Source: Nitrososphaeria archaeon (GTDB lineage: Archaea > Thermoproteota > Nitrososphaeria > Nitrososphaerales > JANXEG01). Taken from it: a stretch of 64,000 nucleotides of DNA. Below, in pieces: positions 33,484 to 42,718 of the stretch. The translations under genes and the position numbers were made by a program. Numbering within the stretch: the stretch's first letter is position 1; every line of letters begins with the position of its first letter. The notes under the pieces are model-generated. The model was not told the origin of the DNA, ran no database searches, and saw nothing but the letters and a program-made list of their open reading frames with translations. The stretch is from contig JARVKA010000002.1 of assembly GCA_029775915.1 (NCBI GenBank), positions 62,001-126,000 on the forward strand. The letters are read 5' to 3'.

Positions 33484-34117
33484 TCTCCTTAATAATCTCC
33501 TCAGCCTTCACATCCAAAATTTTAACTTCAGGCTCAAGGGCTTCCTTACGAGCAATCTTAACCTTCACGCCATACAAACCCATTTTCAATAAAACATCTG
33601 CAGTAGCTTCCTCAACGACTTTATCCGCAGTCTCACCACTTTTTGGTACAATACCTGCACGATACTTTTCAAAATGGGCTCTTTCACTTCTTAACTTGCC
33701 TGAGATTATAATTTCAGCACCCAATGCACCAGCGCTCATAATGGTATTTAAAGCCCAAACCGCAACCCTTCTAAATGGTGTACCTCGTGTAACCGCTTGC
33801 ACAATTCGATTACACATAATTCGAGGGTTTAACTCAGGAACCTCAACCTCCATTACTGAGATTTGCGGATTCGGTAAATTAAACTTCTTCTCCAATTTCT
33901 CAGTTAATTCACGTATCCCTTCACCACGCCTACCTATAACCAATCCAGGTCTAGTTACATATACTGTGATACGCGTACCTATGGGCGTTCTTAAAATATC
34001 CACACCACCATACCCAGCATCAGCCAATTCACTCTGTAAAAATTCATCAATCTCAGTATTTCTCACATGTCTTTTTAAAACGCTCTTAATTGCATATCTT
34101 TCTTCATATGTTGACAT
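33452..34117 (-). CDS. rps3: Ribosomal protein uS3
   Basis: TRITVYVTRPGLVIGRRGEGIRELTEKLEKKF KH domain. Confidence 0.96.
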   Translation of the reverse strand: MSTYEERYAIKSVLKRHVRNTEIDEFLQSELADAGYGGVDILRTPIGTRITVYVTRPGLVIGRRGEGIRELTEKLEKKFNLPNPQISVMEVEVPELNPRIMCNRIVQAVTRGTPFRRVAVWALNTIMSAGALGAEIIISGKLRSERAHFEKYRAGIVPKSGETADKVVEEATADVLLKMGLYGVKVKIARKEALEPEVKILDVKAEEIIKESEEHGQPQSK

Positions 34118-34124
34118 TATTCAC

Positions 34125-34586
34125 TCACACCTCTTTAGCAACAAATTCTAAATGAACTAGTGTGTTAAAATGGGGTGATGAACGCCCAAAGGCTCTTGGA
34201 ATATAAGTTTTTATCTTTCTACCTCTCATCGCTGCAGCATGTATAATTACCAAGCGATCTATATCCATACCTTTATAATCCGCATTTGCCTCCAAATTAT
34301 TCAATACCTCTAAAATCTTTTTAGCTGCCTTTACTGGATAACGTCCAGTATAAAAACCTTGAATACCACCTCTATGCCCAATCTCCTTTTTATACCTTTT
34401 AAAAGGTACTGGCTGCTTCAACTTAATAACATTCTCTAAGAAGTTTTTTGCTTGAGTTAAACTCATACCCTTTATTGTTGCACAAATTTCTCTAGCAGCC
34501 TTTGGGCTAATATCAACCTCTCTACCACTCGCCCGTACATGGATGAGCGGGTCATATTCTTGAAAGCTATACTTGAATTCAGGCAT
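34125..34586 (-). CDS. rpl22: Ribosomal protein uL22
   Basis: ISPKAAREICATIKGMSLTQAKNFLENVI. Confidence 0.95.
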   Translation of the reverse strand: MPEFKYSFQEYDPLIHVRASGREVDISPKAAREICATIKGMSLTQAKNFLENVIKLKQPVPFKRYKKEIGHRGGIQGFYTGRYPVKAAKKILEVLNNLEANADYKGMDIDRLVIIHAAAMRGRKIKTYIPRAFGRSSPHFNTLVHLEFVAKEV

Positions 34587-34743
34587 ATTCGAGCTTCCAA
34601 CTCGTTCTGTTTACTTTTAAAAAAACTGATATTAAAAACTTTCCACAATGGAGTGAGAATTATTAAGATAAAATCATCAAATGTATTAAGATTTAACTAT
34701 AAGTTGTGAAGAAATCTTCTCGCTATTATGAATATATTGCTTA

Positions 34744-35148
34744 TTACTTTAAGGGTACATAAAGGCTTGAGCGTGATGCACCTATTCCTGGCGTACCATG
34801 AACCACTTTTTTATTCGTAATTACGTATTCGCCTAAATAATGGCCGATCATCTCAGGCTTTATCTCTACTGGTACAAACTCCTTACCATTATGCACAAAG
34901 ATCGTTAACCCTACCATATAGGGCAGGATAATCATATCCCGCTCATGGGTTTCTATCTTGCCTTTAAATTGACCATTACATGCTTTTCTTATCTTCTCTA
35001 ATAATTTTCTCTTACCTTCTGATATCCCTTTATTTAATGATCTTCTTTGCCTCGATGGTAATAATGATAAAAAAGTCTCTAAAGACATATTCCGCAATTG
35101 ATCCAACGTATATCCACGATATCTAAACTCTCTAACCATTACTATCAC
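34744..35148 (-). CDS. rps19: Ribosomal protein uS19
   Basis: [40 protein letters not shown]. Confidence 0.95.
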   Translation of the reverse strand: MIVMVREFRYRGYTLDQLRNMSLETFLSLLPSRQRRSLNKGISEGKRKLLEKIRKACNGQFKGKIETHERDMIILPYMVGLTIFVHNGKEFVPVEIKPEMIGHYLGEYVITNKKVVHGTPGIGASRSSLYVPLK

Positions 35149-35166
35149 CCCATTTAATTATTAACT

Positions 35167-35913
35167 TTATGATAAAGTTTCCCTTCTGGCTTTTGCTTTA
35201 CGACCTGTTCTTCTTGGAGCTATATGCCCCACTTTACTACCTGGAGGTGCATATCTTGATACGGATTTTGGTGCTTTATGAGCATGCCTACCTCCCCCAT
35301 GTGGATGATGCACAGCTGCCATAGCAACAGCTCTTACTCTTGGGAATACCTTTCCCTTACCTTTCAACGCATGATATTTCGCACCAGCTTTTAAAAATGG
35401 TTTTTCCAATCTACCACCACCAGCGATTACTCCAATCATCGCTCTGCAATTTTCATTTAAAATCATAGTCTTACCTGAGGGCATTTTTACAACAGCACCT
35501 TCAGGTGTATGAGAGAAGAGAATTGCTGAGCTTCCTGAAGCTCGAACTAACTTACCTCCATCTCCAAAATTCTTCTCAATATTACAAATAATCGTCCCTT
35601 CTGGAATTCTACTTAATGGTAAAATATTGCCTCTCTTTACAGAAGCGTCATAACCGATTTCGATATGCTCTCCAACTCTCATACCATCAACTGCAGGTAC
35701 ATAAAAAACCCTATTATCATTCATTACTAATTGAGCCAATGGTGCGCTCCTACCACGCTCATGCAAAATATCCATTACGTAAGCAGATTGAGTTTCCCCA
35801 ATATTTTGAAATGGATATGCAACTGGAGCGATCTTCCCCTTCTCAGCCACTCTATATTGAGGAGCACCATGCCCTCTTTTTTGCTGAATGATTCTTCTAC
35901 CCATATTTATCAC
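35167..35913 (-). CDS. rpl2: Ribosomal protein uL2
   Basis: [47 protein letters not shown]. Confidence 0.97.
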   Translation of the reverse strand: MINMGRRIIQQKRGHGAPQYRVAEKGKIAPVAYPFQNIGETQSAYVMDILHERGRSAPLAQLVMNDNRVFYVPAVDGMRVGEHIEIGYDASVKRGNILPLSRIPEGTIICNIEKNFGDGGKLVRASGSSAILFSHTPEGAVVKMPSGKTMILNENCRAMIGVIAGGGRLEKPFLKAGAKYHALKGKGKVFPRVRAVAMAAVHHPHGGGRHAHKAPKSVSRYAPPGSKVGHIAPRRTGRKAKARRETLS

Positions 35914-36176
35914 ACCAAACCGAGTTTTGAGGCCAAATCTATCGCTGAACTCTCTTTAGAAAGTCTTACATAAGCTTTTTTACCATAAATGGTACGAGCG
36001 GTATTGACTGATAGAACTTTCACATTGTAAAGAGTCTCAATAGCGTTTTTTATCTCTCTCTTATCAGCTTTATCATCAACAATAAAGACTAACTTATTCT
36101 CTCTTTCAATCATTCCAAAAGTCTTTTCAGTAATATAAGGCCTTTTAATAATATTTAATGCTTCATCAAGCCGCAA
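35910..36176 (-). CDS. rpl23: Ribosomal protein uL23
   Basis: [51 protein letters not shown]. Confidence 0.95.
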   Translation of the reverse strand: MRLDEALNIIKRPYITEKTFGMIERENKLVFIVDDKADKREIKNAIETLYNVKVLSVNTARTIYGKKAYVRLSKESSAIDLASKLGLV

Positions 36177-36969
36177 CTACCTCACCTATCCTCAAAACTG
36201 GTTTAACGATATTCTTTAAAGCGGATTTTGACCAAATTGTAAGCCTACCCGGATTTGCACCAGGAGCTAAATCGAGAATGCTCAAATCCTTTGCTAATAC
36301 ACACTTTATACCTATTAAATTCTTAACCGCATTTTTAATACCTTTATCTTGAGATACTATAATTAAGGGACCTTGAGCACTCCTTGTAACTCTACCTCTC
36401 ATTCTCGGTTTACCAGATCGTTTCTTTCTACTCTTTTCTAATCTTTTAAGCTCTTCTTTTAAACCTATCTTCTCTAAAAACTCGATAATTTGCTTGGCTT
36501 TCTTCACCTTTTCTATACTATCTGAAACTACGATTGGAAATGTATTCAATTCACCAACCTTATGGCCGCGGAGTATTATTAATTCTCGATTAGCAGTTGC
36601 AGCGATTGCTGAAGCTAAAGCTAAGCGCTTCTCCTTTTTATTCACTCTTTTCCAAATGATTTTTTCTGATTTAGGTGGATGTGCAACTCTACCTTTAACT
36701 ACACCAGCAATTCCAGCTGCTTGTCCAGCTCTCGGGTGGCGCTCACCCTTTACTCGAGCTACACGTGCAACGCCACGACCAACACCCCAAGATTCAGCAC
36801 TCGTTCTTTCACCAGCCATCGGGTCAGTACCCTTAGGTTGGTATCTATGTGAATCTAAAGCTACATATACCTTATGAATAACATCTGGTCTGAAAGGTGT
36901 GGAGAATACGGATGGAAGCTCAACACTTCCTACTTTTGTCCCTTTGAGGCTATAAACGGGTACTTTCAT
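36166..36969 (-). CDS. rpl4: Ribosomal protein uL4
   Basis: [62 protein letters not shown]. Confidence 0.95.
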   Translation of the reverse strand: MKVPVYSLKGTKVGSVELPSVFSTPFRPDVIHKVYVALDSHRYQPKGTDPMAGERTSAESWGVGRGVARVARVKGERHPRAGQAAGIAGVVKGRVAHPPKSEKIIWKRVNKKEKRLALASAIAATANRELIILRGHKVGELNTFPIVVSDSIEKVKKAKQIIEFLEKIGLKEELKRLEKSRKKRSGKPRMRGRVTRSAQGPLIIVSQDKGIKNAVKNLIGIKCVLAKDLSILDLAPGANPGRLTIWSKSALKNIVKPVLRIGEVVAA

Positions 36970-36976
36970 GCTTTAA

Positions 36977-37984
36977 TCACCCAACTTTTTGTGTAACACT
37001 TATCTCAATAACCTTTGGCGGTTGAATCTTCTTAACATGCGCTCTTATTGGAAAGCGAAGTCTAATCAATCTTTTCGCTGGACCTGGTACAGAACCACTT
37101 ACCACTATATAATCCCCTTTAACCACACCAAAGTGTGGAAAGCCACCTTTTGGTGTAATTTGCATTTCATTCTCATTACTCATTATTAAGATACGTTTAT
37201 TATACTCAGTCCTTTGGTGGAAGCCCATTTGTCCAGCTCTCGGTACAGTATACATAACAGATGCTGGATGCCATGGACCTAATGTACCAATAGCTCTCAC
37301 ACTCTTTCTAGATTTATGTTGCTTTCTTTTCACACCCATTCTCGTTACAGGGCCTTCAAAACCCTTACCTTTTGTGATTCCAATTACATCTATATACATT
37401 CCCGGCTTAAATATATCTGAAATCTTCACTTCTTTACCTAAGATACTTATTAAATAATCCAATTGTGCCTTTAAATCTCCACCACCAACACGGATCTCAA
37501 AGAGAAAGGGCTTCTTTTGGGAAAGGCCTATATCTTTAGGTCTGAGATAGCATAAAGCGGTAAAATACTTCACTTCTGATAATCGCTCTTCCATAACCTT
37601 CATAAATTCCTCAATAGGCTTAGGTTGAATCCTAACTTTTCTAGCTAAATCTTTTGGAAGATTTTTAGCATGAGCTTCAGTAAGTGGTTGATAATAGCCA
37701 CTCACTTTATGGTAAGCTCTCAAACCATAAATATAAAGAGGTGGGGTGACTAAAACGGTAGCTGCATTAAATAAAGGCTTGCCAAAGTTAGGAGTCCCTT
37801 CTCTATCATCTATAGTAATCACATGAATGCAACCAGCTTTAAATCCTGCATGCCCTAAAAGTGTAGGCTTATCGCTAGGAATTTCAGGCCAAGTGCGTAT
37901 TAAGGGTACGATATGTGATGTTCTAGCTCTTGGCCTGAAGGCAAGCGATCCTCTTCTTGGTGCATTATGCTTCCTATGGCCCAA
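36977..37984 (-). CDS. rpl3: Ribosomal protein uL3
   Basis: MGHRKHNAPRRGSLAFRPRARTSHIVPLIRTWPE; GVTKGKGFEGPVTRMGVKRKQHKS-type motif. Confidence 0.96.
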   Translation of the reverse strand: MGHRKHNAPRRGSLAFRPRARTSHIVPLIRTWPEIPSDKPTLLGHAGFKAGCIHVITIDDREGTPNFGKPLFNAATVLVTPPLYIYGLRAYHKVSGYYQPLTEAHAKNLPKDLARKVRIQPKPIEEFMKVMEERLSEVKYFTALCYLRPKDIGLSQKKPFLFEIRVGGGDLKAQLDYLISILGKEVKISDIFKPGMYIDVIGITKGKGFEGPVTRMGVKRKQHKSRKSVRAIGTLGPWHPASVMYTVPRAGQMGFHQRTEYNKRILIMSNENEMQITPKGGFPHFGVVKGDYIVVSGSVPGPAKRLIRLRFPIRAHVKKIQPPKVIEISVTQKVG

Positions 37985-38090
37985 ACTCTATCAACCGCTG
38001 AAGAAAGTTTTACATTACTTTTAAATCTTACTAGCTTTTATACATTAACAATCAATATAAATTAATTTATTTCGTTCTTAATTAAACTTA

Positions 38091-38954
38091 TTACCTATTG
38101 CTTATTATTGCGAGATTAATTAAAGCAAGTGTTCCGAGTAATGCCTCCTCCGTTCTAACAGTCTCAGTACCTTGATTTGGAAACATATTTATAATAAAGC
38201 GGGTAAAATCCTCAGGTTTAAATCCTTCATCAGCTAAAATCTCTTTAATACCTCTTTTTGGTGAACCAAAAGCTATAAGAATACTTTTTGATTTTTTTAT
38301 TTCTCTAACCAATTCATCCCATAACTCATTAATATTTTTACCCCATCTTGAAGTTATAATAAAGAGATTTGGCTTCACAATCTTTATTAATTTTGATAAA
38401 ACTGGACCTCTTTTCACTTCATAACCCCAATATTCATTAATAATCGATTTATCCACAATTTCACATTTGAGATTTGGATATGATTGTGTGAAGCGTATAG
38501 TTACCCTACTACCTTCATTAGCTGAACCATTAAGGGGGATTAATGATGATAAACCAACATCAACCATTAATCGCTCTTTAACTTTTACCACTAACCCTTC
38601 TCTAAATTCACCTACTTTTATTTGGGATAAAGGTTTTAATAATTTATGATGAGGGGTTCTTAATGGCGGTAAAATACCAACAAATTTCAATTCCTCCTTT
38701 TTTGGGAATAATTTCTTTCTCAAATATTGAGGTGTCTCCATATACTCTAATAAACTTTTAATTATTTGAAAATCCCTTTCATAATCACCATGATCTTTGT
38801 AAATGTATATTTTTTGAACTTTGAATATAGCACAAGCTCTGCCTACCATACCCACCTTTACCGTTTTTTCTCTTAAATCTTTATCTTCTGAGATTAAAGA
38901 ATCTGGTATAGCGATTGATAATTCCAAATTCATTAAGATAATTAATTCTTCCAC
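38091..38954 (-). CDS. SPOUT-class RNA methyltransferase (DUF171-like)
   Basis: GRACAIFKVQKIYIYKDH...FKPEDFTRFIINMFPNQGTETVRTEEALLGTLALINL; location upstream of rpl3. Confidence 0.85.
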   Translation of the reverse strand: MEELIILMNLELSIAIPDSLISEDKDLREKTVKVGMVGRACAIFKVQKIYIYKDHGDYERDFQIIKSLLEYMETPQYLRKKLFPKKEELKFVGILPPLRTPHHKLLKPLSQIKVGEFREGLVVKVKERLMVDVGLSSLIPLNGSANEGSRVTIRFTQSYPNLKCEIVDKSIINEYWGYEVKRGPVLSKLIKIVKPNLFIITSRWGKNINELWDELVREIKKSKSILIAFGSPKRGIKEILADEGFKPEDFTRFIINMFPNQGTETVRTEEALLGTLALINLAIISNR

Positions 38955-39008
38955 TCAATAAGTCTTTATCTCCTCGCAATATTCGGTAATAGTTATTTAC
39001 TACCAAAT

Positions 39009-39386
39009 TTGAAAATTTTATTGATGGAAGGAGATCGAGATTTAGAGCTTCTTACAACAAAGAAGCTTTTAGAGCTTAGAAAGAAGCTTATTCGAAAGAC
39101 TCAAGAAAGAAGCCCTAGAGAGATTTTAATTAGTAAATTAGTTGATAGAGGTGTTGAGGTTTTAGAGGCTGCAGAAAGAGCGTATCCAGATATAGTACCA
39201 TTAATTGTAAAGAAACTTGCTAATTTAATAGAGAAAGGTATAATTACAGATTATATATCTGGTGGTGAGCTTTTACAACTCTTTAGAATTTTGGGACTCG
39301 ATGTGCGTATTGAAACGAAGATAAAAATTAAAGAGAGTGGTAAATTAATTCCACTTAGTGAAAAGTTAAGAGCTAAAGATGAATAA
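39009..39386 (+). CDS. Conserved-looking hypothetical protein (125 aa)
   Basis: Compact ORF with coding character; no family assigned. Confidence 0.6.
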   Translation: MKILLMEGDRDLELLTTKKLLELRKKLIRKTQERSPREILISKLVDRGVEVLEAAERAYPDIVPLIVKKLANLIEKGIITDYISGGELLQLFRILGLDVRIETKIKIKESGKLIPLSEKLRAKDE

Positions 39387-39410
39387 TTCTTTAAAATTAT
39401 GCGAATTGAA

Positions 39411-40877
39411 TTAGCCTTTTATATTGCCCAAAGGCCTTAATGCAACGACTTTTTTAGAAATTCCAGCTATATATGTTGCTTCCACAACTTCTGAAATATC
39501 TTTGTAAGCTAAACCCGCTTCTTCAGCCAATCCAGACATGGAAACTGCTCTCACATAAATTCCTCTTCTCTCCAAATCTCTTTGTAATTCATGACCACTT
39601 ACTCTCTTCTTTGCAGCCTCTCTCGACATAGTTCTACCTGAGCCATGTGCAGTAGAGCCAAAAGTTTCAGTCATCGCTTTCGTTGTACCAACCAATAAGT
39701 AAGAGCCAGTCTCCATAGAACCTCCTATTATTACTGGTTGGCCTATATGTCTATAAACTTGAGGAACTTCATTCTCTCCAGGTCCAAAGCTTCTAGTAGC
39801 ACCTTTTCTATGGACAATTACATCCATTACCTCACCATTAACTTTATGCCTCTCAATCTTCGCAATATTGTGAGCTACATCATAAACTAAATGTATACCC
39901 AATTTCTCAGGGTCTGCATGAAAGACTTTACTGAAAGCTTCACGTATTCTATGTGTAATCACTTGTCTATTTGCAAAAGCCATATTGGCTGCGCAAGCCA
40001 TCGCTTTATAGTAATCTTGCCCTTCTGGAGATTCGAAAGGTGCACAAGCCAACTCACGATCACGAACCGTTATACCATACTTTTTCATAGCTCTCTCAAA
40101 TATTCTTAAATAATCTGTACCGATTTGATGGCCAAAGCCTCTTGAACCGCAATGAATCATTACTAAAATTTGATCATCCATAGTAATTCCAAAATGTTTA
40201 GCAAGCTCTCTATCAAAGTATCTATTGGGATCAACCACTTGAACCTCAAGATAATGATTACCAGAGCCTAAAGTACCGACTTGATCAAAACCTCTTTGAA
40301 TGGCCATAGAGCTCACTTTCGATGGATCTGCACCTTTAATCTTGCCATTATCCTCAGTCCGCTCCAAATCCTCTTTCCAACCAAATCCCTTTTCAACAGA
40401 CCACTCAGCCCCCCTCTCTAAAACTTCTTTAAACTCACTATGAGTTACTCTTACAAAGCCTCTTGCACCCACACCAGCTGGAACGATTTGAAATATTGTA
40501 TCAATAAGCTCTTTTAATTTTGGTTTAACATCCTTTAATGTGAGATCAGTTCGTATTAATCTTACACCACAATTAATATCGAAGCCAATTCCACCTGGTG
40601 ATATTACACCTTCTTTTAAAGAGAATGCAGCTACACCTCCAATTGGGAATCCATAACCCCAATGAGCATCAGGCATAACATAAGCGTATTTTTGTATACC
40701 GGGTAAGCATGCTACATTGGTGATTTGTTCAAATACACCACGATCCATACTTCTCATTAAAGCATCTGTAGCATAAATTCTAGCCGGTACGCGCATACCC
40801 TCTTTATAACTTTGGGGTATTTCCCACACAACATCTGAGATTCGCTTAAGAGGAGGGCTCGCCATACAATTCACCAA
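39411..40877 (-). CDS. rtcB: RtcB RNA-splicing ligase
   Basis: GGVAAFSLKEGVISPGGIGFDINCGVRLIRT; MIHCGSRGFGHQIGTDYL; no intein. Confidence 0.96.
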   Translation of the reverse strand: MVNCMASPPLKRISDVVWEIPQSYKEGMRVPARIYATDALMRSMDRGVFEQITNVACLPGIQKYAYVMPDAHWGYGFPIGGVAAFSLKEGVISPGGIGFDINCGVRLIRTDLTLKDVKPKLKELIDTIFQIVPAGVGARGFVRVTHSEFKEVLERGAEWSVEKGFGWKEDLERTEDNGKIKGADPSKVSSMAIQRGFDQVGTLGSGNHYLEVQVVDPNRYFDRELAKHFGITMDDQILVMIHCGSRGFGHQIGTDYLRIFERAMKKYGITVRDRELACAPFESPEGQDYYKAMACAANMAFANRQVITHRIREAFSKVFHADPEKLGIHLVYDVAHNIAKIERHKVNGEVMDVIVHRKGATRSFGPGENEVPQVYRHIGQPVIIGGSMETGSYLLVGTTKAMTETFGSTAHGSGRTMSREAAKKRVSGHELQRDLERRGIYVRAVSMSGLAEEAGLAYKDISEVVEATYIAGISKKVVALRPLGNIKG

Positions 40878-40938
40878 TATTAATAGGGTAAAATAGTCCT
40901 TTATAAACCAAATGATTCACGTAAATTTAAGGATTTAA

Positions 40939-41388
40939 TTATACATCTACTACAATCATCGCAACCCATTTATCATCAATCTTTTTCACTTCAAATAAGT
41001 GATATGTAATTGCTTTTACATCAACTCTTAATTCATGCTTCTTAATATCGATTTGCTCACCATAAACACGAGCTAAAAGTCGATAAACTTCATTTTTATC
41101 AATCTTTATCTCAAAACGGCTTAAAAAAAGCTTCTCTGTATCCTTCAAAAAGATTAGGTAAGATAAAAAATCATATAATAATTCATCTATACTCTCACTC
41201 TTTAACTCAAAATTCTTTACAACCCCAAACTTTACACTCTTTGTATTAACCATAACTTCAAAGAGCGCTATAGCTGCTGATTCAAATAGCTCCTCCAAAC
41301 TTGAACCCCATGCTTTAAAAGCTACATCAGCTATCGCTACATCTCCTAAAAATTCATAACCAGATTTTTGCATACTCGTAATCACCAC
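40939..41388 (-). CDS. Archease (RtcB cofactor)
   Basis: GYEFLGDVAIADVAFKAWGSSLEELFESAAIALFEVMV...LLYDFLSYLIFLKDTEKLFLSRFEIKI; adjacent to rtcB. Confidence 0.93.
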   Translation of the reverse strand: MVITSMQKSGYEFLGDVAIADVAFKAWGSSLEELFESAAIALFEVMVNTKSVKFGVVKNFELKSESIDELLYDFLSYLIFLKDTEKLFLSRFEIKIDKNEVYRLLARVYGEQIDIKKHELRVDVKAITYHLFEVKKIDDKWVAMIVVDV

Positions 41389-41392
41389 CCAA

Positions 41393-42718
41393 TCAATAAT
41401 CGATCAATTTATTAATCAATTTTTGAATACCTGAGCTGTATTGCATCGCTTTCTTTTGTTTAAAAGCTAAATCTTCTGGCAATCCAGCAGCTATTGCCAC
41501 TTTTCTTAATAATTGCTTACGTACATCATTAATTGGATTTAACTTCATATCGATTGGAAGAGAAGCCACATACTCAACCAAATCGATTTGTGCATAAGGT
41601 AAAATCAATTCAACAAATGGTGATGATGCTTTTTCATCACGTGGAAAACTTTTCTCATGAGCATTTAAAATATCATACCTCATTACAGCATCTACCACCT
41701 CTTTACCATGCTCTTTAAATAATTTAAGATATTTCATATACCCTCCGAAGAGTTCATCTGCAAATTGGCCGAGTATGAGTGTATCATAACCAAGTTCTTT
41801 CGCTCTTTTCGCTGTGAGATAAATTATTGCACCTATACTCAAATCCATAATTTTATTACACTCAATTAAATTTTGAAGGTATTTCAAAATTCCCATTAAA
41901 ATATCTTTTGTGATAAATATATGGTGCAATTCAATCCCTAACTCTCTCGCTGCATTTAAAGCATCGATCTCATCTCTTGAACCTTTCGTTGATATAGTGA
42001 TTAATTCAACATCACAAAGCTTAGAGATGAGAAGTGCTAAAAGTGAGCTATCTAAACCTCCTGAAAAACCCAATATCGCTTTATTATTAACTCTACATTC
42101 TAAAGATTTACAAATAAGTTTCAAAGTGTTTTCAATAGCATTTTCAAAACTCTCATTTATTGAGTGAAATTTTATCTCTTTAATAATAAATGATTTTTGT
42201 GAATCGAATGATTCTTTAAATAAATACCCAGGCTTTACTAACTCGATTTGTGTTAAGCCAGATGCTTGAAGAGCTTTAATCTCTGAAGCTACACCTATAA
42301 TATTACTAGCTCTTCCTATGTAAAGTGGCTTTAAACCTAATGGATCACGTCCATAGATTAAAGAATTATCATTGTAAAGAACGAATGCGTAAGCTCCATC
42401 CAATTTTGAGAGTATTTTTGAAGCTCCTTCATAATCATTTTGATTAATCAATTCAGAAAATTTTGATAAAAATCCTTCTTCAAATTTGTAAAATGATCCA
42501 TGGAATAAAAAATTTTCAAATCGATCTCTAATACAATAACCTAAAGCAATATTCGATTTTAACTCATTTAATGAATTAATATCTACTTCTTTCATATCTT
42601 CGATAAGAATTTTAAAGCCTTTAAATGCTCTATGAGTAAGAAGTTTAAGTGCCTTCATTAAATAAGATGAAGAATCTTTACCTAAAAATCCAGCCAATCC
42701 ACCAGCTTGTAAAATCAT
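41393..42718 (-). CDS. Asparagine-synthetase-like protein lacking the N-terminal Cys nucleophile
   Basis: Class-II amidotransferase-like N-domain (MILQAGGLAGFLGKDSS...DGAYAFVLYNDNSLIYGRDPLGLKPLYIG) and synthetase domain SGGLDSSLLALLIS. Confidence 0.85.
   Translation of the reverse strand: MILQAGGLAGFLGKDSSSYLMKALKLLTHRAFKGFKILIEDMKEVDINSLNELKSNIALGYCIRDRFENFLFHGSFYKFEEGFLSKFSELINQNDYEGASKILSKLDGAYAFVLYNDNSLIYGRDPLGLKPLYIGRASNIIGVASEIKALQASGLTQIELVKPGYLFKESFDSQKSFIIKEIKFHSINESFENAIENTLKLICKSLECRVNNKAILGFSGGLDSSLLALLISKLCDVELITISTKGSRDEIDALNAARELGIELHHIFITKDILMGILKYLQNLIECNKIMDLSIGAIIYLTAKRAKELGYDTLILGQFADELFGGYMKYLKLFKEHGKEVVDAVMRYDILNAHEKSFPRDEKASSPFVELILPYAQIDLVEYVASLPIDMKLNPINDVRKQLLRKVAIAAGLPEDLAFKQKKAMQYSSGIQKLINKLIDY

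Noticed and set aside
39411-40877. Intein in RtcB
   Set aside because: 488 aa, contiguous conserved motifs; no intein blocks.
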